Position numbers and translations under genes: made by a program. A stretch of DNA of 64,000 nt from Chitinophaga ginsengisegetis. GTDB taxonomy: Bacteria > Bacteroidota > Bacteroidia > Chitinophagales > Chitinophagaceae. The notes under the pieces were generated by a model. That model was not told where the DNA came from. It did not search any database and was given only the letters and a program-made list of their open reading frames with translations. Location of the stretch: NCBI RefSeq assembly GCF_900168065.1, contig NZ_FUZZ01000006.1, forward strand, positions 124,001 to 188,000. The letters run 5' to 3'. Positions 53,474 to 62,041 of this stretch are shown piece by piece (positions within the stretch are counted from its first letter, which is position 1; each line of letters starts with the position of its first letter).

Positions 53474-54816
53474 AAGTATTCTCACACGAAAGCACAGCTG
53501 TATTAAGCCGGTCGGGGTCTGTAGTAGCTATAAAAACGGATTCGGCAAAGAAGTTTACAGAGCCAGCCCCGAAAGATAAAAACAATGGCGCGGGCAAAGT
53601 ATGGGCAAGTTGGGGAGAGAGTAACCGCCGTCCTTCAGAGTATGCAGCATATTTCAAAAACACCGGTGTATTGAGCGGCGGCATAGATATTATTGCCCGA
53701 ATTGCGATGGGTCAGGGTGTTTTACCTATGCAGGTAATTTCCAGAGATGGAGAAGGGAAAGAGGAACTAAAAACCGTGGATGATCCGGAGATAACTACCT
53801 GGTTAACGAACAACAACATTGGTGCTTTCTGTTATGCTACGATTATGGATGTAATCAAATCCGGACACTGTTTTAGCCAGCTGATAACCAACGGCGACAA
53901 GAGTAAGATTAACCGCCTGAAAAGAACAGATCCATCCAAATGCAGGTTTGGCAGATATGACACAAACGGAAAGATTGAATATCTGTACCTGAGCAACCGC
54001 TGGGGATCTGGCGCTACCTCCTGGGATAATGATATTGTAAAACGTATTCCGCTGATGGATCGTGACGCGCCATTGCTGGATTTATTAGAGGATGATGGTA
54101 CGTTAAAAACGCTCCCCGTCGAATTTGCCATCAGCAGCAATTACCCGCTTTTCGATTCGGACTACTATGTAGATGCTCCGTGGTGGAGTGGTCGGCAGTG
54201 GGCCAATATTGCGATGAAGGTACCGGAGATGAAAGCCGTTATGTTCAATAACCAAATGACCATTAAGTATTTTATCACAATTGACAATCAGTACTGGTCT
54301 ACCCGTTGGCCGGGTTGGGGCGGTTTTACGGATGCTCAAAAAGCAGCTTACCGAAAGCAGGCTATGCGAGAGCTGGACGACTTCTTATCTGGTAATCAGA
54401 ACGCATATAAGAGTCTTATCAGTGGTAGCCGCTCCGTACCTGACAGCGATAAAACCATTCCGTTCATACAGGTAACCGCCCTAGACGATAAAATAAAAGA
54501 CGGAAAGTTGCTGCCGGACTCCGCTGCTGCCAATTCTGAATTGCTGTTTACGCTTATACTTAACCCCTCCCTGTTGGGCGTGGACATGCCCGGTGGCATG
54601 TATTCCGGTGGGAAGGGCGGATCAAATATCAGGGAGGCATTTTTAGCACAGCTGCTTATCAGGGAACTGGAACGCAGTTTTGTAGTTAAACCGCTGATGG
54701 TTGTTGCAACGATCAACGGTTGGGCAAAAAAATGGCCTGGCTTAACCTTCCGTTTCCCCAATCATTATTTAACCACACTGGACAGCGGTAAAAATGCTGC
54801 ACCAATAAACGCTTAA
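53470..54816 (+). CDS. Probable portal protein
   Basis: 448 residues. The pattern of a portal is visible: an N-terminal wing with GVLSGGIDIIARIAMGQGVL, a helix DVIKSGHCFSQLI, a stem region SNIREAFLAQLLIRELERSF, and a C-terminal FRFPNHYLTTLDSGK crown-like end. The size fits portal proteins of siphoviruses. It would form the dodecameric DNA channel at one capsid vertex and dock the terminase. Unusually, it lies after the tape measure rather than beside terminase, though still upstream of it. No functional residue proves the call. Confidence 0.65.
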   Translation: MKVFSHESTAVLSRSGSVVAIKTDSAKKFTEPAPKDKNNGAGKVWASWGESNRRPSEYAAYFKNTGVLSGGIDIIARIAMGQGVLPMQVISRDGEGKEELKTVDDPEITTWLTNNNIGAFCYATIMDVIKSGHCFSQLITNGDKSKINRLKRTDPSKCRFGRYDTNGKIEYLYLSNRWGSGATSWDNDIVKRIPLMDRDAPLLDLLEDDGTLKTLPVEFAISSNYPLFDSDYYVDAPWWSGRQWANIAMKVPEMKAVMFNNQMTIKYFITIDNQYWSTRWPGWGGFTDAQKAAYRKQAMRELDDFLSGNQNAYKSLISGSRSVPDSDKTIPFIQVTALDDKIKDGKLLPDSAAANSELLFTLILNPSLLGVDMPGGMYSGGKGGSNIREAFLAQLLIRELERSFVVKPLMVVATINGWAKKWPGLTFRFPNHYLTTLDSGKNAAPINA

Positions 54817-54819
54817 CTG

Positions 54820-55797
54820 ATGGCACTTTTACGCACTATTACCGAAGTGAAACAATGGCTACGGGTTGACTTTTCAGACAGGGAAGAAATGGCAATACCC
54901 AATGTAATGAAAGCGGAGAAGCGATATATAGCTCCGGTTTTAGGAAAAGAGCTATACCAGCAGCTGGCTGATGAGTACAACGGAGATAGTTTAACGGAAG
55001 CAAATAAAGCATTACTGGATTATGTACAGGCAGCACTTACCCCGCTTGCTTATCTGCTAGAACTTCCCCTGATAAACACCCGCATAACGGATACCGGTTT
55101 ACGTAAACAGGGATCACCTGAAAGCCCTGTTTTTAAATGGGATTATCAGGAAGTTAAGCAGACGCTGGAAGATAACGGTATGGAGGCCATAGATAGCCTG
55201 CTGGAGTTTTTGGAAACGCGGGCGGATGATTACCCACTGTGGAAAAATAGTACGGCCTATGAATCCTATTCCCGGTATTTTATAAAAACGGGAAAAGAGT
55301 TCAGCGAGTATTACCGGTTACACCATCCTCGCGCGATTTTCCTGTACCTATTACCCGTTATTTCTACTGTGGAGGACCTTTATGTCCATAGTACCATCGG
55401 GGCGATTTTTGCGGCTTATTTAAAGGGATTAACGGCACCAACGGAACTGGAGAAAGAAGCGTTGCGGTTAGTTAAAACAGCTATCTGTCATTTTTCGGTA
55501 TTTCAGGCATGTTCCAGGATGGGTGTAAGTTTCACTAACCTGGGCTTTACGGTATTGTTATCCGATCCGGAAAAATACCAGGGTAACCAGCAAACCGCAG
55601 AATTAAAGCGGCTGGAAATGATGCGGGATCATGTTGAGCTTATTGGGCAAAAATACCTTAGTGACTTGCAGGCGCTTCTCAATAAAAATGCCTCACCAGT
55701 ATTGTTTCCATTGTATTACAATAGCAGCTACTATGCCGATCCAAATAAGATAGAAATACCGGACAACGAAACCTATAACAGCTTTTTTTCTTTTTAA
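54820..55797 (+). CDS. DUF6712-like phage head-tail connector candidate
   Basis: 325 residues, mainly helical. Opens LLRTITEVKQWLRVDFSDRE and has repeated helical segments (ALLDYVQAALTPLAYLLELP, HHPRAIFLYLLPVISTVEDL). From memory it fits the DUF6712 family found in Bacteroidota phages next to portal genes, possibly head completion or connector proteins; I cannot confirm this. It starts 3 bp after the portal stop and belongs to the same operon. Confidence 0.55.
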   Translation: MALLRTITEVKQWLRVDFSDREEMAIPNVMKAEKRYIAPVLGKELYQQLADEYNGDSLTEANKALLDYVQAALTPLAYLLELPLINTRITDTGLRKQGSPESPVFKWDYQEVKQTLEDNGMEAIDSLLEFLETRADDYPLWKNSTAYESYSRYFIKTGKEFSEYYRLHHPRAIFLYLLPVISTVEDLYVHSTIGAIFAAYLKGLTAPTELEKEALRLVKTAICHFSVFQACSRMGVSFTNLGFTVLLSDPEKYQGNQQTAELKRLEMMRDHVELIGQKYLSDLQALLNKNASPVLFPLYYNSSYYADPNKIEIPDNETYNSFFSF

Positions 55798-55801
55798 ACA
55801 T

Positions 55802-56599
55802 ATGGTAACAGTTATTTACAAAGGTCGCAGCTATGATGTTGCCGAAAGTTGGGATGAGCTAACCAGCAGGCAGTTTTTAGATATCATTGAGATTTTGCTT
55901 GTTAGCCAGCCGCAGGATCTTTCGGATTTAAAAATCCTGCAGGTATTGCTGCAGGTATCTGCCCGCTTTATCTGTAAAATTCCCGCTGATCAGCTCACCG
56001 GTATCATGCACCTGGTACGCGACTTTCAGGAAGATATGCAGCTTACCCGCCAACTTGTTCCGTTCATCAAGGTGGGAAAGAAGCTCTACGGCCCCGCGGC
56101 GGGTTTTGAGAATATGACAGCAGCCGAGTTCCATTTTGCAGATATGCACTACCAGGAGTGGAAAGATACAGGAGCAGACGAGGTGCTGTTTATGTTTTTG
56201 GCAGTACTCTACAGGCCCGTGAAGCAAAAGTATGATGTTGAAAAAGATCCTGATGGTGACCGCAGGGAAAAGTTCAATGCCAATACCACGGCGTTTTATT
56301 GTCGTTATATCAGCAGGCTATCCCGCGGGGCCATGCTGGCAATTATTTTTCAGTACGAATCATGGCGCAGGCGGCTGGAGAAAGATTACAAAAATGTATT
56401 TAATCACCAGTCGGATCATGTTTCCAATATTTCTGCGGGATGGTTCGGCGTTTTCCGCGGCGTTGCAGGTGATGGCAAGTACGGTGATATGGAGAAAGTG
56501 GAACAGATCCCAATCCATACCCTGCTGCTGGAATTAGAATTTTTGCTGGAGGAAGCGGCTGCGCTGAAAGCCCAACAGGAGAATATTTTCAAAAAGTAA
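55802..56599 (+). CDS. Phage structural-operon protein, unknown
   Basis: 265 residues, acidic and helical after a short beta start (VTVIYKGRSYDVAESWDELT). The region LKILQVLLQVSARFICKIPA and the C-terminal LLLELEFLLEEAAALKAQQE are amphipathic helices. Location between connector-like and tail genes would fit a tail-assembly chaperone, but no motif supports this. Spacing to the gene before is 4 bp and to the next 12 bp. Confidence 0.5.
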   Translation: MVTVIYKGRSYDVAESWDELTSRQFLDIIEILLVSQPQDLSDLKILQVLLQVSARFICKIPADQLTGIMHLVRDFQEDMQLTRQLVPFIKVGKKLYGPAAGFENMTAAEFHFADMHYQEWKDTGADEVLFMFLAVLYRPVKQKYDVEKDPDGDRREKFNANTTAFYCRYISRLSRGAMLAIIFQYESWRRRLEKDYKNVFNHQSDHVSNISAGWFGVFRGVAGDGKYGDMEKVEQIPIHTLLLELEFLLEEAAALKAQQENIFKK

Positions 56600-56611
56600 A
56601 TTTCAGTCATT

Positions 56612-57124
56612 ATGGTGAAAGCGTGGAGAGAGTATAACCAGCAGCTGGCAGAGCGCCATTATCTGGTATTACATAATGGGTTAAGCCAGCAACAGTCAGG
56701 GCTGCGCCGAAAATCATTTTTCCGGGATAACAACCAGGAGGAAGCAGAAGGCGCACAGCAGTATAATTTACACAGCCCTTGTGTAGTACTTTCCGGGCTG
56801 CGCGGAAAACTGATCGGGCAAGATCTGGCATTTCGTAAAAGCATCAAGACGGCGGTGTATTTCCTGTCCAGCGTACGGGAAACTTATGATGATCTGGAAG
56901 ATACGCTGGAATTAACGGGCGGCGTGATGATGGATTTTTTATCTAAATATCAGGAGGACTTTCTTTCCACCGGAACATGCGGGCCATTTAAAGATTTTGA
57001 TATAGGCAAAGCTGTGTGGGATCAGGCAGGGCCGATGTTGAATAATTTTCACGGCTGGAAGGTGGAACTGGAATTTGTGGTAAGCGCCGCGGATTTAAAT
57101 TATAACCCTGTAAAATGGAAATAA
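56612..57124 (+). CDS. Phage structural-operon protein, unknown
   Basis: 170 residues, mixed fold: a helical N-terminus (VKAWREYNQQLAERHYLVLH) and a later part with ETYDDLEDTLELTGGVMMDF and GWKVELEFVVSAADLNYNP. Possibly a virion connector. No family recognised. One base separates it from the following tail gene. Confidence 0.5.
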   Translation: MVKAWREYNQQLAERHYLVLHNGLSQQQSGLRRKSFFRDNNQEEAEGAQQYNLHSPCVVLSGLRGKLIGQDLAFRKSIKTAVYFLSSVRETYDDLEDTLELTGGVMMDFLSKYQEDFLSTGTCGPFKDFDIGKAVWDQAGPMLNNFHGWKVELEFVVSAADLNYNPVKWK

Positions 57125-57125
57125 G

Positions 57126-58307
57126 ATGCTTTTGGTAACAAGCCGGCCCGGCGAAATTTGTTTTTCGCGTGATCCGATCATATATACCTTTCATACCGAC
57201 CAACCGCTAACCACGGAAGGTTTAATGATCGAAGTAGCCATTTATTTTTGTTCTGGCGCGGGGTCTGATTTTACAAAAATCTACACGCAGCCCCTTTATC
57301 CCGATGCCTCTGGGAACATGTCATTGTATGCAGGGGATATCATCAACAGCCTGCTTACGTACTCGCTTCCATCCCTTGCGGCGGAGGCCATTACCGATAT
57401 GGACAGTCAGGTAGGGCGTTTTTATGTGGACTACCGGGAAATTACCACCGCGACGCCTGCTCCGGCATGGTTAAGCGATAATGGTAATATTCGCAATGTT
57501 ATAAAGGGAGGAACTACATACGAACGCTGGAGCGGCAGTAATTTTTTTTCTGGCTATCTGACGACTACAAAAGCGTTTTTAACCTGGCAGGTGTCCGGAC
57601 GGCTTTGTGGTTCAGGTGAGCGGATGTACCTGTATTACCTCCACATGGTAGCTGCTACCAGTGGCATCAGCCTAAAGGTACGTGTAGTTTATACTGATGC
57701 CACGGAAACAACTTCACAGCCTTTAGTTTTCCCTATTGGGAAAAAATATCATGTGTACCAGATACCAACAGGAGTGGAGCAACTGGCATTAACAGCACCT
57801 ACAGGGAAAACAATCTATTATTACGAAGTATCTGTAATGGCTGGAAGTACCATACTTGCGGCGCCTTTTCGTTATGAAATAGATAATCGACCATCTTATA
57901 ATCCCATTCAGTTAAACTATATCAATAGTCTGGGCGGAATGGATAGTATCCGGCTGTTGGGCGTAAGTGAACCAGGACTATCACGGGAGGCAGTCATAAC
58001 GGAAAGAGTCACAAATGGTACTAATAACAGCCAGGTGATGCCCCGACTGCTTAACAGCAGTATCAACCTAACGGGTATCTGGACCGGAAATAGTGGTTTT
58101 GTAAGTAGAAGAGAGTATGATGGTTACCTCGACATTTTTGCTTCGCGTGGTATCTATAGGGTGTTATCAGGTAGATGGTTACCGCTGGTTTTGACTTCCG
58201 GGAAAATCCCGTTACCGAAATCCAGTGATGACCTATTCTCACTAACCATAGAATTTCAAACAGGATTTAATAATATCAGCTGGACGCCGGACGGCCAAAA
58301 TTTTTAG
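57126..58307 (+). CDS. Phage tail protein, distal-tail-like (tentative)
   Basis: 393 residues, rich in beta strands and tyrosine. Starts LLVTSRPGEICFSRDPIIYT and continues with strand-turn repeats to FSLTIEFQTGFNNISWTPDG. A jelly-roll-like tail-tip role is suggested by composition and by position before the large 811-residue tail protein, 1 bp downstream. The sequence also resembles large structural proteins with Ig-like domains. No enzymatic motif is visible. Confidence 0.5.
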   Translation: MLLVTSRPGEICFSRDPIIYTFHTDQPLTTEGLMIEVAIYFCSGAGSDFTKIYTQPLYPDASGNMSLYAGDIINSLLTYSLPSLAAEAITDMDSQVGRFYVDYREITTATPAPAWLSDNGNIRNVIKGGTTYERWSGSNFFSGYLTTTKAFLTWQVSGRLCGSGERMYLYYLHMVAATSGISLKVRVVYTDATETTSQPLVFPIGKKYHVYQIPTGVEQLALTAPTGKTIYYYEVSVMAGSTILAAPFRYEIDNRPSYNPIQLNYINSLGGMDSIRLLGVSEPGLSREAVITERVTNGTNNSQVMPRLLNSSINLTGIWTGNSGFVSRREYDGYLDIFASRGIYRVLSGRWLPLVLTSGKIPLPKSSDDLFSLTIEFQTGFNNISWTPDGQNF

Positions 58308-58308
58308 T

Positions 58309-60744
58309 ATGATAGGAATCTTCGTTAATGGACGTTTTTTGGATATTCCACCAGGTGCTACTACGAGCATGGAACGGAATACTCCACTGCTTTTAGGTGA
58401 CACCGTATTAGGAGAACTCATGCTACCGCTAACAATTCCTCCTACAGAGAACAATATAATTGCCCTGGGGTTTATTACAGAGCCAGGAAAGGAAAAGACG
58501 GCGACCGATGTAAAGGTAGAAGCACAATATTATGAACATGGAATTTTCATGTATCGTGGCACCTTAGTTGTTGAGAACACGCAGACCAATCTTATCAGCA
58601 CGGAACGCGGAAATATCAGCATTTATTTTCTATTATCGATATCTGATTTTTATACGAGAGCTGCGAAAGTAAGATTATCGGACCTGAACCTGGGCGGTCT
58701 TAGGCAGATAAGCAATTTTGTTGATCATGTTAAGGCCACGTGGAGTGGTACGCAGGCGGGTTTTGATTATGTGTTTGCACCAGTATCCAACGATAATTTT
58801 TTACCGCCTAATCCTGATCAGGAATTTCCTATATATGATCCGTTATACAACTGCATGAACCCTATACAGGTCATAGATGGTACGTTGACGCTGAGTTTTT
58901 TTTCATGGTCCGAGCTGCGGCTTGTACCCTTTATGTATTTTAAATTTCTGCTGGTAAAATGCTTTAGTCATTTTGGCTTTACAATTTCCGGTGAAATATT
59001 AGATGACCCGGATTTTAACAAGATCATATTGCTTAACTATCAGTCCATTTATTGGGGCGTCTGGAATACCGATAACACGCAGGCCGTGGTGTTTGATCCT
59101 GTGCAATTCGATCTGAAAAACCATGTACCTAAAGACTATTCGGTAACACGTTTTTTGATAGCCGCAGCCAATTTCTTTGGATGGTCATACCAGTTTGATG
59201 TTATCCGGAAGCACTGCACGCTTGTGCCTTTGGCGAGGTTGCTGGCTCAATCTTCAAGAAAGGATTTTACAAACAAGTGTGGTCCTGTATTGAAATCAGA
59301 ATTTGCAAAGCAGCAAAAGGTGTATGGTCTTAAACTTAATTTTGATGGCGCCGATACTACCATAAGCAAGCCGGATTTGTCAAAGATCGAACGTAGGCCG
59401 GATGTACCAACTGTTGCTGATCTGGAACCTGCATCCCTTTTTAATAATGGCAAAGCTGCTCTGGTTAGCACTTTGAACTGGTGGTACATTTGCCGATATA
59501 ATGAAGATGATAAGGTTTACCGGTGGGAATTTTTAGGAGATAACATTTACGATTATGAGCCGTCCGGTGTTACTGAAAGTATAGAAACCGCAATTACACC
59601 CGTGAGCCAACGATTAAAGGATTGGCGGCGAATGCCGGACGGCTCATACATACAGGCACTACTCCCCACCGTTAACCAAACCGGTAACTGGTATGGAAAA
59701 ACTGGAGAGTACAGCACCTGGGAGATGCGAATACTTTTTTATCATGGAATGCAACCAGATGTTGCCGCATCAGATAAACTGTATCCTTTTGCCAGCAGCC
59801 ACAACTACAACAGCAGAGGCCAAAAAGTAGGCAACTATAGCTTATCTCCAAACGCTTCCGATGGTGTTATCAGCAGATTTTGGGAGCGCTGGTTAAAAAC
59901 GTTAGGATCGTTTGAAGTGGTTACATTCGTACTCAATTTGTCGATGGTGGAATACATGAGCCTAAGCTGGACTGATATAATTCTCATTCGCAGTGTTATT
60001 TATTTGCCAACGCAATTAAATACTGGTAGCCCTTTCCTCACATACAGTGGAGATGATGCTGGCGCCGTAACGGTAAAAGCGCTCCGGGTAACAACAGAAA
60101 AACCCGCAGTTTGGCAATGTGTGGCCGCAGTCGAAAATGTTACAGTAAACTATGCTAGTGGCGGAATTGCAAATGTGAACTTTGTGGAGTCAACACCAGG
60201 CGCAAATAGCTGGCAGTATTCTATTGATGGCGCGGCGCCAATAACTATTTATAGCCATCCATTCATCATCGCGGCGCCACCAGGTAACCATACCATTGTA
60301 ATAACGCCATTATGTGGCATTTATCCTAATGCAAGTGGTGCTGCATCCGCAAGCTATTTAATACCGGTTAAAAAGGTAACGATAACTTTAAGCGCAACGT
60401 TAACGGATGGAAACGCGCCGCATAACAAAATGGTACTTACAGCCGTGGCTGATCAGGCGCCAGCAGATTTTATGGAAGCATGGAGCTTTGAATTTGGCCA
60501 GTGTACGGTTAATACCAGTATAGGGGAAGAAACCTGCAGAGGCTTTATACCATATCCTGGTGGATCAACAAACATGACCTTTCCTCCCGGTACCACCAGT
60601 GTTACACAGCAATCTTCAGATGATACGCCCGGTTCCAGTTTTGGCTATATTACAACCATACGAATATGGGGGGTATCTTCACCGGTGGCACAGCTGGAGT
60701 TTGTCAAAGCACCAGGTCAAACCTGGGCATTGTCGTACAATTAA
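58309..60744 (+). CDS. Large tail-tip/baseplate protein with C-terminal Ig-like domains
   Basis: 811 residues. N-terminal part opens MIGIFVNGRFLDIPPGATTS and resembles tail-associated hub proteins of Bacteroidota phages, with NLISTERGNISIYFLLSISD and TRFLIAAANFFGWSYQFDVI. From about residue 610 a fibronectin- or Ig-like region follows (VTVNYASGGIANVNFVESTP, PPGNHTIVITPLCGIYPNAS), and another beta domain ends the protein. It probably forms the tail tip that organises adsorption. The operon ends with the terminator 24 bp downstream. Confidence 0.55.
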   Translation: MIGIFVNGRFLDIPPGATTSMERNTPLLLGDTVLGELMLPLTIPPTENNIIALGFITEPGKEKTATDVKVEAQYYEHGIFMYRGTLVVENTQTNLISTERGNISIYFLLSISDFYTRAAKVRLSDLNLGGLRQISNFVDHVKATWSGTQAGFDYVFAPVSNDNFLPPNPDQEFPIYDPLYNCMNPIQVIDGTLTLSFFSWSELRLVPFMYFKFLLVKCFSHFGFTISGEILDDPDFNKIILLNYQSIYWGVWNTDNTQAVVFDPVQFDLKNHVPKDYSVTRFLIAAANFFGWSYQFDVIRKHCTLVPLARLLAQSSRKDFTNKCGPVLKSEFAKQQKVYGLKLNFDGADTTISKPDLSKIERRPDVPTVADLEPASLFNNGKAALVSTLNWWYICRYNEDDKVYRWEFLGDNIYDYEPSGVTESIETAITPVSQRLKDWRRMPDGSYIQALLPTVNQTGNWYGKTGEYSTWEMRILFYHGMQPDVAASDKLYPFASSHNYNSRGQKVGNYSLSPNASDGVISRFWERWLKTLGSFEVVTFVLNLSMVEYMSLSWTDIILIRSVIYLPTQLNTGSPFLTYSGDDAGAVTVKALRVTTEKPAVWQCVAAVENVTVNYASGGIANVNFVESTPGANSWQYSIDGAAPITIYSHPFIIAAPPGNHTIVITPLCGIYPNASGAASASYLIPVKKVTITLSATLTDGNAPHNKMVLTAVADQAPADFMEAWSFEFGQCTVNTSIGEETCRGFIPYPGGSTNMTFPPGTTSVTQQSSDDTPGSSFGYITTIRIWGVSSPVAQLEFVKAPGQTWALSYN

Positions 60745-60768
60745 AACATATTATTTTATTTATAATTT

Positions 60769-60792
60769 AAAGCCTCGCTTTGCGGGGCTTTT
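60769..60792 (+). terminator. Terminator after the tail operon
   Basis: AAAGCCTCGC (60769-60778) and GCGGGGCTTT (60782-60791) form a 10-bp stem with one T-G pair and a 3-nt loop, followed by T. It lies directly before the fourth CCTGTCC box at 60799. Confidence 0.8.
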
Positions 60793-60798
60793 CCGTGT

Positions 60799-60840
60799 CC
60801 TGTCCTTTTCCACGGCTACGCTTTGCACCAAATTCGTAGC
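60799..60840 (+). promoter_or_regulatory. CCTGTCC-box leader 4, head of the terminase operon
   Basis: CCTGTCC at 60799-60805 is 42 nt before ATG 60841. Arms GCTACG (60815-60820) and CGTAGC (60835-60840) form a hairpin that ends exactly at the start codon. CCTGTCCTTTTCCACGGCT is nearly identical to leader 1. TACGCTTTG inside resembles a -7 TAnnTTTG element with one extra base. Confidence 0.6.
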
Positions 60841-61479
60841 ATGAATGAAGTGATACGCATTTGGCTAAACGGTGCAAAAAACTACCAAGCAGGGGTAGCG
60901 CTTTATAGTAGGTACGGCACCAGCGATGATTTAAAGTCGTTTTTTTCATCCGGGTGTACACCGTACCGGGAAACTCGACTGCTTAAAGAGCTGACCGACA
61001 TGGTTACACCATCGGAAAAAGAAGATCCGGTTGATACGGAAATGACCACAGCTGAACCACCCGCCGCTGTAGAGATAACGGATCCCGTTCTATCAAAAAT
61101 ACATGAGGAAAAAGTGCTTTTACATAAGCAGAAAGACGCCCTGCGTTATAATCTTTCCCGGTATACAAGCGACCGGGAAAGAGGCATTGCTGCGCATCGG
61201 ATTTTGCAATATCGGCGGGAAATATCAGCCGTGTGGGAGCGGGAGCAGTACTATAGGCAACATGGGCATTTGCCCGATGATGGCAGCAGCCAGATAAACA
61301 GCGAACATGATTTAAAGTATCACCGATCTAAAGCCAATGGTAATGCCCGGCGCTACAGGAGCCTGCTTAATAAATACCCCGGCAACGTTAAATATCAGCA
61401 GCTACTTGCAAAATGGGAGGCTGAATGGCAGCAGACGAAACAATCAATTAAGGACCAGAAAAACACAGAAAATGAGTAA
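60841..61479 (+). CDS. Helical protein at head of terminase operon, unknown
   Basis: 212 residues from ATG 60841, set by the CCTGTCC-box spacing; an upstream in-frame ATG at 60823 would lie within the hairpin. N-terminus resembles a compact helical domain (RIWLNGAKNYQAGVALYSRY), followed by an acidic proline-rich linker (EPPAAVEI) and a highly charged helical part (HEEKVLLHKQKDALRYNLSR). Its tail overlaps the small-terminase-like gene by 8 nt. It may help DNA recognition in packaging (inference). Confidence 0.55.
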   Translation: MNEVIRIWLNGAKNYQAGVALYSRYGTSDDLKSFFSSGCTPYRETRLLKELTDMVTPSEKEDPVDTEMTTAEPPAAVEITDPVLSKIHEEKVLLHKQKDALRYNLSRYTSDRERGIAAHRILQYRREISAVWEREQYYRQHGHLPDDGSSQINSEHDLKYHRSKANGNARRYRSLLNKYPGNVKYQQLLAKWEAEWQQTKQSIKDQKNTENE

Positions 61480-62041
61480 GCGACATGGCGACCAAACGCT
61501 GGAAAAAATAAAATCATACCTAACCTCCCAGGAAGGTACTGTTTACCTAAATGATAAGGAAGAAGATCTGCTCAATAAGGTAATCATGGCCCATCACCTT
61601 TTCCAGTCACGTAAGTATGGTACGTTCCAAATGATACGTCTGCTGGCAAAGTGTTACAGCATTTCAGAAGCCAGCGCACAGGTAATAATGCACGATGCCC
61701 AAATTGTTTTTGGAGCCATAAAGGTGTATGATCGTACCTACATGGCTTCCTTGCACTTGGATGAGATAATAGCCGACATGGTAAAGGCAAGGGAATCGGG
61801 TAACGACAGCATGTTGATGGAACTTCACAAGCTGAAAAACAAGGCCATTGATTTACTGCCCACGGAGAGTTCTATTAAAGATATTGCACCCGCAGTTATT
61901 AACTATAACATAGTTGCCACTACTATAAATAGGCCAGCCATAGACCTTAAAGCAGCCCTGCTAAAGGGTAGACAATTCCTTCAGCAAATGGAAGCCCCTG
62001 ACCTTCAAATTCCCGAATTAGATGATAGAGAAAAACTTTAG
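61472..62041 (+). CDS. Probable terminase small subunit
   Basis: 189 residues from ATG 61472, which overlaps the previous gene; the frame is open for 45 codons more, but those are out of register with the neighbour's real coding. A helix-turn-helix-like stretch MIRLLAKCYSISEASAQVIM (about 50-69) could bind the packaging site, and an amphipathic helix LDEIIADMVKARESGNDSML could oligomerise. Immediately upstream of, and overlapping by 20 nt, the terminase large gene, which is the strongest support. Confidence 0.65.
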   Translation: MSKRHGDQTLEKIKSYLTSQEGTVYLNDKEEDLLNKVIMAHHLFQSRKYGTFQMIRLLAKCYSISEASAQVIMHDAQIVFGAIKVYDRTYMASLHLDEIIADMVKARESGNDSMLMELHKLKNKAIDLLPTESSIKDIAPAVINYNIVATTINRPAIDLKAALLKGRQFLQQMEAPDLQIPELDDREKL

